A stretch of 32,901 nt of DNA from Flavobacteriales bacterium (GTDB taxonomy: Bacteria > Bacteroidota > Bacteroidia > Flavobacteriales > Flavobacteriaceae). This document shows positions 24,974 to 32,901 of this stretch, in pieces (the first letter of the stretch is position 1; every line of letters starts with the position of its first letter). Under the pieces are notes generated by a model. That model worked only from the letters and a program-made list of their open reading frames with translations. It ran no database searches and had not been told where the DNA came from. The stretch lies in NCBI GenBank assembly GCA_027065715.1, contig JAMONO010000096.1, forward strand, positions 1 to 32,901. The letters run 5' to 3'. The position numbers and the translations under genes are program-made.

Positions 24974-26428
24974 TTATTTTTTGATGATTTTACCTGCAAA
25001 ATTGTTTCTATCTGTCTTAACATGGTATATATAAACGCCGTTTGGCAACATACTCAAGTCAATTGTAGTATTATTGTAATGGGTAGCTTTATATACAATT
25101 CGATCTTGCAAATCGGTTATGAATACTTCAAGTCCTGTCGAATTGGTTTTAACATTGATATTGACAACTGTTTGAAAAGGGTTGGGAAAAAACGAAATCT
25201 TATCATTTGCTAAATCGTTCAAATCATTGACCGACGATGAATATTTATAAGACGATTTATAAGTTTCGGCCCAAGTATCGTTGATGGAATTTCTTGAATA
25301 ATTTGTAACAAACAATAACTTATTGGCAAAAACATTAAAATACGGCGTGTGAAAATCAAAAATTTGTTCAACCAATTCGCGATTATTTTGCATTTCGACA
25401 GGCAAATTCAAATCGTTTTTGACAAAATTCAAATCATATTCATAAACTTCTTTATTGATGCCGTCTGTCATCCATATTTGACTTGCTTGATCCCAACCTA
25501 TATTGGTTACGGTAACTTGATTGCCGTTTCGTTGATAAGTATTTTTGGAATTTCCTGACCAAGCCGACAAACTTGCATTCCAATACAAATAAGCCGCCTC
25601 TGACAACTCTCCCGAATTTAAGTCTTTTTTATATATGGTTTGTGAACTGTTTGTCCACACACCACTATTCCAACTTTGTATTGTTACTTCAATCTGCTCA
25701 ATTGAAGCGGTAGCTGTATAAACAAAGTTTATTTTTTGGGTATTATCCCATTGATTTGCACTCCACTGTTGCACTAATTGTTGCAATACACGATTGTTGT
25801 TATCATAGGTTCTGCTCCATTTCATTTGTGGTTGCCAAACATTACCGGTCATATCATAAACTTCGAGTAATATCTCGGTAAAATCCCAATTGGCATTAAA
25901 AGTTATGGTTGCTTTTTGGGTATATAACCAAGTATTACCAACATTGTCCCAACTCCAAATTTGAACCTCAGTAGGATAGGGGTCTCCCGCCATTGCATAA
26001 ACATAAATTTCTTTGTCTTGATTGACAAAAGAGGCAGTGTTAATATCAAAAACTTGTTCGACTTTTTCTAACAATCGACCGTTTGAATTGTAAGTGTAAA
26101 GCGTTTTTTCATAAGGTTGCAATTGCATTGTGTTGCTATTATAAGTATATTGGGTTAAACTTGTCAAACCGTGAGCTCCGTGTGTGTATTCGGTTTTATA
26201 ATTGGGAACCAAAACTGACGAATTGGTATTCCATTGTGCATATTGGCTCAATATGTTTTTTTGATTGGTATCATACGAAAACAGGTGCATATCGGACAAA
26301 TAATAAGTATTGTCATTCGAATTGTAACTTTTTACCACTACACTGTCAAGTCTTTGCAAATTGTTCTGTGCACTTAGCGACAAAATAACGATATTAAAAA
26401 ATAAAATAAGTTGTAATTTTGTTTTCAT
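24974..26428 (-). CDS. Trp-rich repeat protein secreted by the type IX system (T9SS type A sorting domain)
   Basis: The 484-residue product has a signal peptide (LILFFNIVILSLSAQ). About nine imperfect repeats of roughly 30 residues fill 60-335. Each has a W-N/D-x-x-x-x-W-like turn and a YxY-type strand, for example IWSWDNVGNTWLYTQKATI, QQWSANQWDNTQKINFVY and IQSWNSGVWTNSSQTIYK. The C-terminus is a T9SS type A sorting domain: ISFFPNPFQTVVNINVK, LEVFITDLQDRIVYK, LPNGVYIYHVKT and the basic end KIIKK. It should be exported across the outer membrane and either anchored or released. Function is unknown; the repeats suggest binding or adhesion. It is a single-gene unit with a promoter and a terminator. 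Confidence 0.88.
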   Translation of the reverse strand: MKTKLQLILFFNIVILSLSAQNNLQRLDSVVVKSYNSNDNTYYLSDMHLFSYDTNQKNILSQYAQWNTNSSVLVPNYKTEYTHGAHGLTSLTQYTYNSNTMQLQPYEKTLYTYNSNGRLLEKVEQVFDINTASFVNQDKEIYVYAMAGDPYPTEVQIWSWDNVGNTWLYTQKATITFNANWDFTEILLEVYDMTGNVWQPQMKWSRTYDNNNRVLQQLVQQWSANQWDNTQKINFVYTATASIEQIEVTIQSWNSGVWTNSSQTIYKKDLNSGELSEAAYLYWNASLSAWSGNSKNTYQRNGNQVTVTNIGWDQASQIWMTDGINKEVYEYDLNFVKNDLNLPVEMQNNRELVEQIFDFHTPYFNVFANKLLFVTNYSRNSINDTWAETYKSSYKYSSSVNDLNDLANDKISFFPNPFQTVVNINVKTNSTGLEVFITDLQDRIVYKATHYNNTTIDLSMLPNGVYIYHVKTDRNNFAGKIIKK

Positions 26429-26458
26429 ATATTTTGGATTTTATAATTTTTATGAGAA

Positions 26459-26466
26459 CAAAATTA
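26459..26466 (-). promoter_or_regulatory. -7 box TAATTTTG upstream of the T9SS protein
   Basis: The minus strand reads TAATTTTG, a TAnnTTTG match 30 bases before the ATG at 26428. A TTG about 16 bases upstream could be the -33 element. Confidence 0.5.
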
Positions 26467-26562
26467 ACGGCAAACCGTGTTTCAATAAAGTTTGATTAAA
26501 GGAAAACAGGAAATTGTTTGACCAAAAAGGCATTTCGTCGGATTAAACAAATAACCCATAAT

Positions 26563-27528
26563 TTAATTATTGAGTTTTGAATTATAAACCGGCAAGAGTA
26601 TCATACAAATAAGACCGAAAACAATGACCAATAATGTTTGAGTTGTCCACATCAATAAACCGAAAGCTGTTCCGGTTTCCAATGAAACATTGTACAACGA
26701 CAAAGCTTCGGCAACAAATACCGGATACACTCCAAAACCGCCATTGGATATTACCATGGCAATACTACCGGCAATAAAAGAGACTAAAACGGCTTCGATA
26801 CCTAAATCTCCGGTTTCGGAAAAAGCAAACAAAACCACCCAAAACATAGCCACATACAATATCCAAATCAAAGTGGTTTGCACAATAAACCACCATTTGT
26901 GAGGCATCATCAAAATACTTTTCATGCCGTGCAAAAGTCCCGTAACAAATTGTCTGATTTTAACCACAAGCAAATTGTTCGACGAGCGCAACCACTTAAA
27001 AAAAAACCAAAACAACAGCAAACCGCCTACCAATTCCAAAAGCAATATTAAAGGATTTTCGGGCAACTTGGGTTGTAACAAGGTAAATATCAAATCAAAT
27101 TGCAAGAAAAAAGCTATTGCCATAAAAAGCAACAAAAAAACAATATCAGCCATGCGTTCGGCTACTATGGTACCAAAAGCTTTTTCAAACTTAATACCCT
27201 TTTCATATTTAGACAAACTTGCCGCTCTGCCAACTTCACCGGCTCGCGGTACTACTAAGTTTAACAAATATGACAATCCTACGGTTAGCACCAAATTGGT
27301 TTTGTGCGGGTGATAATCTAATGTTTCCAACAAATAATTCCAACGATAAGCACGAATAATATGACTTACCAAACCGAACAAAAGTGACAGTAACAACCAT
27401 TTAAAATCGGCTTGTTTGATGTTGTGCCATATTTCGTTGAGCTGTTGCGTGGTAAATCCCGACAAATAAATGTATAAAATCCCGGCACCAACAAGTAAGG
27501 GTAATATGATTTTGAGTACCTTTTTCAA
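26563..27528 (-). CDS. YbhN/UPF0104-type flippase-like integral membrane protein
   Basis: The 321-residue multi-pass protein shows the lysylphosphatidylglycerol-synthase transmembrane-region pattern. KWLLLSLLFGLVSHIIRAYR WN is an early motif, followed by LGYLLN-like GLSYLLNLVVPRAGEVGRAA and, near the end, VISNGGFGVYPVFVAEAL. There are about eight hydrophobic helices. Known relatives (AglD, MprF N-terminal half, YbhN) act on lipids or lipid-linked sugars, so lipid transport is likely, but the substrate is unknown. It starts 2 bases after the panD stop, so the two are co-translated. I see no functional reason for the pairing beyond the shared operon. Confidence 0.87.
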   Translation of the reverse strand: MKKVLKIILPLLVGAGILYIYLSGFTTQQLNEIWHNIKQADFKWLLLSLLFGLVSHIIRAYRWNYLLETLDYHPHKTNLVLTVGLSYLLNLVVPRAGEVGRAASLSKYEKGIKFEKAFGTIVAERMADIVFLLLFMAIAFFLQFDLIFTLLQPKLPENPLILLLELVGGLLLFWFFFKWLRSSNNLLVVKIRQFVTGLLHGMKSILMMPHKWWFIVQTTLIWILYVAMFWVVLFAFSETGDLGIEAVLVSFIAGSIAMVISNGGFGVYPVFVAEALSLYNVSLETGTAFGLLMWTTQTLLVIVFGLICMILLPVYNSKLNN

Positions 27529-27530
27529 AA

Positions 27531-27881
27531 CTATTTTAATAAATTGGTTTCGGTATCGGGAAAAATTATGGTAGGTTTAAAACTACGAGCTTCATCGACA
27601 GACAACCAAGTATATGAAATTATGATGATGATATCGCCCTTTTGCACCTTGCGAGCCGCCGGTCCGTTAAGGGTTATTTCTCCGCTTCCTCTTTTTCCTT
27701 TTATGATATAAGTTTCTATGCGTTCGCCATTGTTCACATTGACTATCTGCACCTTTTCGCCTTCAATCATGCGAGCTGCATCAACCAAATCGGCATCAAT
27801 AGTGATGCTGCCGATATAGTTCAAATCGGCACCGGTTACTTTAACCCTGTGAATTTTAGATTTAAAAACTTCTACTAACAT
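27531..27881 (-). CDS. panD: Aspartate 1-decarboxylase precursor
   Basis: This pyruvoyl enzyme makes beta-alanine from aspartate for pantothenate and CoA. The 116-residue length is normal. The self-cleavage site is in NYIGSITID, between Gly24 and Ser25, which becomes the pyruvoyl group. The rest of the family pattern is present: [51 protein letters not shown] and IIIISYTWL. It acts in the cytoplasm. A -7 box lies so close to the ATG that the transcript should be nearly leaderless. It is divergent from the GNAT gene and coupled to the membrane gene downstream. Confidence 0.98.
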   Translation of the reverse strand: MLVEVFKSKIHRVKVTGADLNYIGSITIDADLVDAARMIEGEKVQIVNVNNGERIETYIIKGKRGSGEITLNGPAARKVQKGDIIIIISYTWLSVDEARSFKPTIIFPDTETNLLK

Positions 27882-27888
27882 AGTTTTG

Positions 27889-27896
27889 CAAAGATA
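27889..27896 (-). promoter_or_regulatory. -7 box TATCTTTG directly upstream of panD
   Basis: The minus strand reads TATCTTTG, a perfect TAnnTTTG, only 7 bases before the panD ATG. The transcript start would fall at or next to the start codon. Confidence 0.6.
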
Positions 27897-27939
27897 TGAT
27901 TTTATATCAAATGCCTGTCAAGAAGTATGCCGAAAATCT

Positions 27940-27947
27940 TATATTTG
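27940..27947 (+). promoter_or_regulatory. -7 box TATATTTG upstream of the GNAT gene
   Basis: This is a perfect TAnnTTTG match 12 bases before the ATG at 27960. It is divergent from the panD box 43 bases away. Confidence 0.6.
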
Positions 27948-27959
27948 TAAAAAACACAC

Positions 27960-28403
27960 ATGACTTGCATCAACATACAACAAGTTGAATACCATTCCGA
28001 TTTATATTGGCAAGTGGTTGATTTGCGTGAGAAAATTTTACGTAAACCACTTGGTTTAAAATTTTCATCGAACGATTTAACCGGTGATAACAACGATATT
28101 ATTTTGGCAGCTTGCTTTCAAAACAAAGTAATTGGCTGCGTGCAATTGCAACCCGTTGATAAACAAACCTACAAATTGCGTCAAATGGCTGTCGATAAAA
28201 CTTTCCGGCGACAAGGTATCGGTAAAAAACTTATATTTGAAGCCGAACAAACAGCCCGAAACAAACACCGTAACAAGATAATTTTGCATGCACGTAAAAC
28301 CGCTTTGAATTTTTATAAAAAACTAAAATATAAGGTAACATCAGAAAAATTTTTTGAAATAGGAATTGCACATTATCAAATGGAAAAAAAATTAGACATA
28401 TAA
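27960..28403 (+). CDS. GNAT family N-acetyltransferase
   Basis: The 147-residue product is a single GNAT domain. The acetyl-CoA pyrophosphate loop is in LRQMAVDKTFRRQGIGKKLI (R/Q-x-x-G-x-G/A, residues 83-90). A preceding strand (IILAACFQNKVIGCVQLQPV) and the C-terminal half (ILHARKTALNFYKKLKYKV) complete the fold. The N-terminus, VVDLREKILRKPLGLKF, resembles a subgroup found in many bacteria whose substrate is unknown. It is cytoplasmic and a single gene with its own promoter. The acceptor cannot be deduced. Confidence 0.94.
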   Translation: MTCINIQQVEYHSDLYWQVVDLREKILRKPLGLKFSSNDLTGDNNDIILAACFQNKVIGCVQLQPVDKQTYKLRQMAVDKTFRRQGIGKKLIFEAEQTARNKHRNKIILHARKTALNFYKKLKYKVTSEKFFEIGIAHYQMEKKLDI

Positions 28404-28459
28404 AACCTAACTTTTTATTAAATTTTTCTTAAAACAAGTTTATTTAACCATATTTTTTT

Positions 28460-28467
28460 GATATTTG
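28460..28467 (+). promoter_or_regulatory. Near-match -7 box GATATTTG upstream of the DUF5916 gene
   Basis: GATATTTG differs from TAnnTTTG in the first two bases. It lies 46 bases before the preferred ATG at 28513 and 16 before the ORF-track start. It is the only candidate in the gap. Confidence 0.35.
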
Positions 28468-28512
28468 TAATACAAATTACTTATGCTTTCATTTTTTCAA
28501 AAAAATCACGAA

Positions 28513-30933
28513 ATGAAATATATCTCACACTTGCTATCTTTACTTTTGATGTCCGGTATTGTATTCAATCTTTCCGCACAAAAAAAAGAAATCAAAACCC
28601 TTCAAGCCACAAGAGTGTCAAAGGCACCCAAAATTGATGGCGACCCCAACGATTTACAATGGAAAGATGCACATGCCGCAACCGGTTTTTATATGTTTTC
28701 GCCCGGAGACGGAACGCCTTTGCCGCAAGCCTATGATATGGAGGTAAAGGTCGTTTATGATGACTTTGGTATATATGTATTGTCCGTAATGAAAGATCCC
28801 GATCCCAAAAGTATCCGGCGTGAATTTAGTCTGAGAGATCAAGTTGCACAAGCCGACAATTTTGCCGTTATGATTAACCCGTTCTTATCGCCCAACAATA
28901 CCTACATGTTTGCCGTATCGGCATCAGGCTCACAAATGGACAGTAACCAACCGCAAAAAGGTGATGTATCGTGGAATGCCGTATGGAAATCGGAAGTAAA
29001 AATTACCGATTACGGTTGGGTAACCGAAATAGCTATTCCTTATTCTGCCTTGCGATTTCAAAATGACCAAGAACAAACTTGGGCAATTACTTTTTTCAGA
29101 CATATCGAAAGCAAACGCGAAGACTACTCATGGACATATATCGATAAAACCAAACGCGGTGATGTAGTGCAATTTTTGGGCAGACTAACCGGTCTTACCA
29201 ATATCAAACCACCGGTTCGATTAAGTTTATACCCATACACTTCAATAGTTCATCAAAGATATAAAGGCGACAACTCAACCGATTTTGGCTTTGGTATGGA
29301 TTTAAAATACGGCTTGAGCGAAAGCTATACGCTCGACGCTACATTAATTCCCGATTTTAGCGATACCCCTTACGACGAACTTGAGCTAAATTTGGGTCCC
29401 TTTGAACAATATTATGCCGAAAAAAGACAGTTTTTTACCGAAGGCTTTGATTTGTTTAACAAAGGACGACTATTCTATTCGCGACGAATAGGTTCACAAC
29501 CTTCTGATTATTACACTGTTTACAATAATTTAAACAGTGATGAAACCTTAATCGATAATCCCGAAAAAGTAAAACTGATCAATGCCATAAAAATTTCGGG
29601 TAGAAACAAAAACGGTTTAGGTATCGGATTTTTTAATGCCATTACCAACAAAACAGAAGCAACCGTTAAAAACAATATAACCGGAAAAGAACGTAAAATT
29701 CTTACCGAACCTTACGCCAACTACAATATTTTTGTAATGGACTACAATTTTAAAGGAAATTCATCGGTTAGTTTAATCAACACCAACGTTTTACGACAAG
29801 GTTCGGCACGTGATGCCAATGTTACCGGTATTGCTTGGGATATTTACGGCATGGATAACACGCTACTTGTAGGAGGAACAACCGCCATGAGTTTAATCAA
29901 CCAAAACGAAACTTATGACAAAGGTTTTAAATATATTTTACACGCCAAAAAAAGCTTTAAACAACATGGAGTAAGAGCACTTATTAGAGTTTATGACGAT
30001 AAATTTGACAGCAATGACTTAGGATTTACCCGCAAAAACAATTATGCCAATTTTGATATCGCATATAGTTACGGCATCATAAAACCAACCAAACATTTTA
30101 ACGTATTTAAAATAAATTTTAATGTGGGATTTGACCACCAATACAAACCATTTCATAAAATTCAACGAGACTTTGAACTTAATTTTTTTGCTACCAACAA
30201 AAAATATTTAAGCTACGGCATGGGTCTTGAATATGTTACCGATGCTTATGACTACTACGAACCCCGTGTGCCCGGAAGATATTTTATCGATAAAAAACAC
30301 GGTGGTTTTTGGGCATTTCTTTCAACCGATTACCGAAAAACTCTGGCAATTGACCTCAAACTTGTTAGGTTTACCAAATTTAACGATCCGCAAAACTATG
30401 TCAGTTTTAAAATAGCACCCCGTTTAAGAATCGGCAATCAGTTTAAAATCAATTATAGCCTTGACTACGGTCGTATGAAAAACGGTAAAGGTTTTGTCGA
30501 TTTTCAAGGAGATGATATTATTTTCGGAAACAGACAACAACAAAACATTACCAATAGCTTGGGAGCCAATTACTACTTTACCACCAAAGCCGGTATTAAC
30601 TTCAATTTCAGATACTATTGGGCTCCTGTTGAATATGACGATTTTTATAAGCTGGAAAATGACGGAAGTTTAACACCCATTGACAATTATACACAAAAAA
30701 AAGATATAAATTATAATATTTGGAATATCGACTTGGGTTATGTCTGGGAATTTGCACCCGGAAGCAAACTGTCATTGTTATACAGAAACAGTATTTTTGA
30801 CATCAATCAATTGGCTTACTTAAAATTTGACGAGAACTTTAAAAATTTACTCGAACAACCGCAACAACATACTTTTATACTAAAAATGATATATTATATC
30901 GACTACAATACCGTAAAAACCCGTTGGTTTTAA
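28513..30933 (+). CDS. DUF5916 outer-membrane protein with CBM9-like N-terminal domain
   Basis: The 816-residue track ORF starts 10 codons early. The ATG at 28513 gives a proper signal peptide (MKYISHLLSLLLMSG, cut after SAQ) and about 806 residues. A CBM9-like domain follows (APKIDGDPNDLQWKDAHAAT, VKVVYDDFGIYVLSVMKDP, WVTEIAIPYSALRF). The DUF5916 part contains ATLIPDFSDTPYDELELNLG and QYYAEKRQFFTEGFDLFNKG, which are highly typical. The remainder alternates aromatic beta-strands like a barrel. The family is widespread in Bacteroidota with no established function; a surface carbohydrate-related role is suggested by the CBM9-like part. Its stop overlaps the convergent regulator gene by 4 bases. 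Confidence 0.9.
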   Translation: MKYISHLLSLLLMSGIVFNLSAQKKEIKTLQATRVSKAPKIDGDPNDLQWKDAHAATGFYMFSPGDGTPLPQAYDMEVKVVYDDFGIYVLSVMKDPDPKSIRREFSLRDQVAQADNFAVMINPFLSPNNTYMFAVSASGSQMDSNQPQKGDVSWNAVWKSEVKITDYGWVTEIAIPYSALRFQNDQEQTWAITFFRHIESKREDYSWTYIDKTKRGDVVQFLGRLTGLTNIKPPVRLSLYPYTSIVHQRYKGDNSTDFGFGMDLKYGLSESYTLDATLIPDFSDTPYDELELNLGPFEQYYAEKRQFFTEGFDLFNKGRLFYSRRIGSQPSDYYTVYNNLNSDETLIDNPEKVKLINAIKISGRNKNGLGIGFFNAITNKTEATVKNNITGKERKILTEPYANYNIFVMDYNFKGNSSVSLINTNVLRQGSARDANVTGIAWDIYGMDNTLLVGGTTAMSLINQNETYDKGFKYILHAKKSFKQHGVRALIRVYDDKFDSNDLGFTRKNNYANFDIAYSYGIIKPTKHFNVFKINFNVGFDHQYKPFHKIQRDFELNFFATNKKYLSYGMGLEYVTDAYDYYEPRVPGRYFIDKKHGGFWAFLSTDYRKTLAIDLKLVRFTKFNDPQNYVSFKIAPRLRIGNQFKINYSLDYGRMKNGKGFVDFQGDDIIFGNRQQQNITNSLGANYYFTTKAGINFNFRYYWAPVEYDDFYKLENDGSLTPIDNYTQKKDINYNIWNIDLGYVWEFAPGSKLSLLYRNSIFDINQLAYLKFDENFKNLLEQPQQHTFILKMIYYIDYNTVKTRWF

Positions 30934-32513
30934 GTCTTTCCTTGTATTTTTCTAATGACTTGAATACGATTTTTCACATCTAATTTCAGGTAAATGTTTT
31001 TGATGTGACTTTTTACCGTATTTTTTGAAATAAACATTTTGTCGGCAATTTCATCATTAGAATAACCTTGTGCTATGAGTTTTAAAACATCTGTTTCGCG
31101 TTTGGTCAAATCCATTTCTTTCAATTTATCTTCCAAATCAAGCTCCGATTGACCTCCTTTTTTCATTTGTTGCTCCAATTCGTTTATTTTCAATATATAA
31201 CTTTGAATTTGCGAATTCTTTTGCTCCAATTCCAAATCTTTATTTTTACGTCTCAAACTAAAAAACATATACAAAAAAACAATGGCCACCAAACTAAAAA
31301 CACCAATACCAATCATAATAAAAAAGAAACGTTTGGAGGAGGCTTTTTCTTTTTCTTTTTCATACGCCAATTGCTTTATTCTTTCGTCTTTTTCTCTGGT
31401 TTCGTATATAATTTGATTACTAATAATACTGTTTTTTGCGGTAATATTTACAATACTGTCGTGAAATTTTTTGGACATAACATGCGCTTCCAAAGCTTTT
31501 TTATAATCTTTTTTGGCTTTATAATATTCAACCAAGGCATTGTATCCCAACGATATATTTTCTTTGGAATTTATTTCTTTGGCAATTTGTAAACCTTTGT
31601 TAATATCGGAATAAGCTTCGTTATACTTCTTAAAAGTCAGTTTTGCCAAACCTCTGTTAATATAAGTATTGGCACAATAACGCTTAATATTACGAGCTTC
31701 CAATAACGGCAGAGCACGGTCATAGTACCATATTGCCTTTAAATAATCACCCTTTTCTTTATATAACAAACCCAAAAGATTATATTCTACACCAACCTTT
31801 TGGTCTTTATAAATAAGTTTAGCCAAATCCAAAGATTTTTTTAAATAATACTCGGCCGAATCATAATTTTTTTTATAAATATAAACCTCTCCCAAATTTG
31901 CCAAATTGTATTCCTGACCTTTCAAATTTTTTTCTTTTAACTCATAATTCAAAGACTGTTGAAAATAATATAAAGCTTTGTCATATTCTTCCGTATTAAC
32001 AAACACATTGCCAATACCGTTTAAAACACGTGCTATTTGACGATTATTTTTACTGGCTTTTGCCAAACTCAAAGCCATCATATAATATTTATAAGCTTCT
32101 TTTTCATCATTGAGCTTACGAAGCGACACACCCAAATTATTTAAACATTTTACTTTGAGCAATGTATCTTTTGATTTTTCTAAAAAACCCAAAGCACGCT
32201 TATGATATTCAACCGATTTTAAAAAATGATTTTTTCGACGTTCCATATAACCTTTCATATCATAGGCATTGGCAATACCATCGATATAATAGATACGTGA
32301 AGCAATATCTAAAGCCTCTTCAACCAAATCGGGACGCACATAATGAGATTTAATATTCAATTTCAAAATAGAATCAACTTTGGCAGGAGAATCTGGTAAT
32401 TGTTTGTAATAATTAAACAAACTGTCAATCTGATTGGTCGAAATTTGCCCCGAGACTATATAAATGTTTATAAAAAGAACCGTAGAAAAAAAATATTTAA
32501 TATAAACAGACAT
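30930..32513 (-). CDS. TPR sensor protein with transmembrane helix and LuxR-type HTH
   Basis: The 527-residue product has a signal-like N-terminus (YFFSTVLFINIYIVSGQ). About seven TPR repeats follow between residues 80 and 350 (for example ARVLNGIGNVFVNTEEYDKA, GVEYNLLGLLYKEKGDYLKA). One membrane helix lies at about 396-418 (FFFIMIGIGVFSLVAIVFLY), then a coiled coil (420-465). The C-terminal LuxR/GerE HTH spans 468-523 (LTKRETDVLKLIAQGYSNDE, ISKNTVKSHIKNIYLKL). The TPRs should face the periplasm and the HTH the cytoplasm, so it may sense an envelope signal at the membrane. It has no kinase domain. It is convergent with the DUF5916 gene; its targets are unknown. Confidence 0.92.
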   Translation of the reverse strand: MSVYIKYFFSTVLFINIYIVSGQISTNQIDSLFNYYKQLPDSPAKVDSILKLNIKSHYVRPDLVEEALDIASRIYYIDGIANAYDMKGYMERRKNHFLKSVEYHKRALGFLEKSKDTLLKVKCLNNLGVSLRKLNDEKEAYKYYMMALSLAKASKNNRQIARVLNGIGNVFVNTEEYDKALYYFQQSLNYELKEKNLKGQEYNLANLGEVYIYKKNYDSAEYYLKKSLDLAKLIYKDQKVGVEYNLLGLLYKEKGDYLKAIWYYDRALPLLEARNIKRYCANTYINRGLAKLTFKKYNEAYSDINKGLQIAKEINSKENISLGYNALVEYYKAKKDYKKALEAHVMSKKFHDSIVNITAKNSIISNQIIYETREKDERIKQLAYEKEKEKASSKRFFFIMIGIGVFSLVAIVFLYMFFSLRRKNKDLELEQKNSQIQSYILKINELEQQMKKGGQSELDLEDKLKEMDLTKRETDVLKLIAQGYSNDEIADKMFISKNTVKSHIKNIYLKLDVKNRIQVIRKIQGKT

Positions 32514-32535
32514 TGATTGTTTTATTTGTGTTGTT

Positions 32536-32564
32536 CAAAGTTAAATAAATATTATTAAACGCAA
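32536..32564 (-). promoter_or_regulatory. Promoter of the TPR/LuxR regulator (TTG - 18 bases - TAACTTTG)
   Basis: The minus strand has TTG (32562-32564), 18 bases, then TAACTTTG (32536-32543). Both elements and spacing fit the Bacteroidota consensus. The leader to the ATG at 32513 is about 15 bases. Confidence 0.68.
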
Positions 32565-32677
32565 AAATTATTGACAGAAGAAAAACTTCTTTTTTCGTAA
32601 CCTTCCATGCAAGATTACTCATTATCAAAAGATTATCGTTCTTGCTAAAAAACAATAAAAAATTGTATAATTTTTTC

Positions 32678-32709
32678 TTGCTTTAAAGAAATATTTTTTT
32701 GTATATTTG
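32678..32709 (+). promoter_or_regulatory. Promoter of tRNA-Phe (TTG - 21 bases - TATATTTG)
   Basis: TTG at 32678-32680 and TATATTTG at 32702-32709 are 21 bases apart, fitting the Bacteroidota consensus. The -7 box ends 17 bases before the mature tRNA 5' end. Confidence 0.72.
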
Positions 32710-32726
32710 CAGTCTCAAACCAATAA

Positions 32727-32799
32727 GGTACCTTAGCTCAGTTGGTAGAGCAAAGGACTGAAAATCCTTGTGTCCGCAGTTCGATTCTGCGAGGTACCA
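32727..32799 (+). tRNA. tRNA-Phe (anticodon GAA)
   Basis: The full cloverleaf can be drawn. The acceptor stem is GGTACCT with AGGTACC and discriminator A. The D arm is GCTC-AGTTGGTA-GAGC, and the anticodon stem AAGGA/TCCTT has loop CTGAAAA (GAA at 32760-32762). The T arm is CGCAG-TTCGATT-CTGCG. The 3' CCA is not encoded: the next bases are CAG. It has its own promoter and terminator, so it looks like a single-gene unit. Confidence 0.98.
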
Positions 32800-32802
32800 C
32801 AG

Positions 32803-32834
32803 AAAAAGGCTGTCGATATAAGGCAGCCTTTTTT
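32803..32834 (+). terminator. Terminator after tRNA-Phe
   Basis: AAAAAGGCTG (32803-32812) pairs with CAGCCTTTTT (32824-32833) around an 11-base loop, and the T run continues. It begins 4 bases after the tRNA. Confidence 0.88.
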
Positions 32835-32846
32835 GTATATTTATCT

Positions 32847-32901
32847 ATGCACTACGTATATATCATTTACAGCAATAAATTAGGTCGATTTTATATCGGA
32901 G
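32847..32901 (+). CDS. GIY-YIG domain protein, N-terminal fragment (continues beyond window)
   Basis: The last 55 bases open with ATG and read MHYVYIIYSNKLGRFYIG before the window ends. This is the first half of a GIY-YIG domain (YVYII, then a short loop, then FYIG), as in small stand-alone GIY-YIG proteins of the UPF0213 type. It starts 13 bases after the tRNA terminator, too close for an obvious separate promoter. The ORF track omits it because it is truncated. Only 18 residues are visible, so the family is likely but the length and function are not known. Confidence 0.7.
   Translation, partial: MHYVYIIYSNKLGRFYIG

Noticed and set aside
31149-31592. 147-aa plus-strand ORF opposite the TPR/LuxR gene
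   Set aside because: It is a Phe-rich antisense frame of a Lys-rich gene and has no recognisable domain.

Overview
The window looks like a chromosomal segment of a Bacteroidota member, most likely class Flavobacteriia. The evidence is low G+C, many genes preceded by the Bacteroidota -7 box TAnnTTTG rather than a sigma70 -10, few clear Shine-Dalgarno sequences, a type IX secretion (T9SS) C-terminal sorting domain, TonB receptors with an N-terminal carboxypeptidase-regulatory-like domain, and DUF5916 and DUF3857 proteins. I cannot name the genus. I see no IS element, prophage, CRISPR array or rRNA.

Layout. (1) 1-6944: part of a surface-polysaccharide locus. A tightly packed minus-strand operon runs wecC, GT4 glycosyltransferase, Wzx-type flippase, Wzy-like polymerase, and a second glycosyltransferase cut by the window edge (missing from the ORF track). 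wecB is divergent from wecC; together they would make UDP-ManNAcA. (2) 6939-9093: uvrC with an alkyltransferase-like (ATL) gene directly downstream. (3) 9141-11600: a complete transcription unit of three tandem secreted helical paralogues, each apparently an internal duplication resembling the PilJ-type sensor domain, from a palindromic divergent promoter to a strong terminator. (4) 11637-15571: two overlapping DUF3857/transglutaminase genes, one with Cys and His in the catalytic motifs and one with both replaced. (5) 15655-23968: a minus-strand metal-uptake-like region: two Cys-containing small membrane proteins, an OprC/NosA-type copper TonB receptor carrying CxxxM and HxM, a Met-rich lipoprotein, a second TonB receptor, and an Asp-box lipoprotein with CxCC and CPH motifs. 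(6) 24013-28403: housekeeping and surface genes (alpha/beta hydrolase, T9SS repeat protein, YbhN-like membrane protein, panD, GNAT). (7) 28483-32513: a DUF5916 outer-membrane protein convergent with a membrane-anchored TPR/LuxR regulator. (8) 32678-32901: tRNA-Phe with promoter and terminator, then the start of a GIY-YIG gene.

The strongest candidate for an undescribed system is region 5, read as a copper (or related metal) capture and import locus. The best anchor is the match of the receptor to the copper-ligand motifs known from Pseudomonas OprC; the roles of its neighbours are inference from residues and position. Second is the three-gene secreted PilJ-like cassette of region 3. All statements come from reading the sequence; no database search was run.
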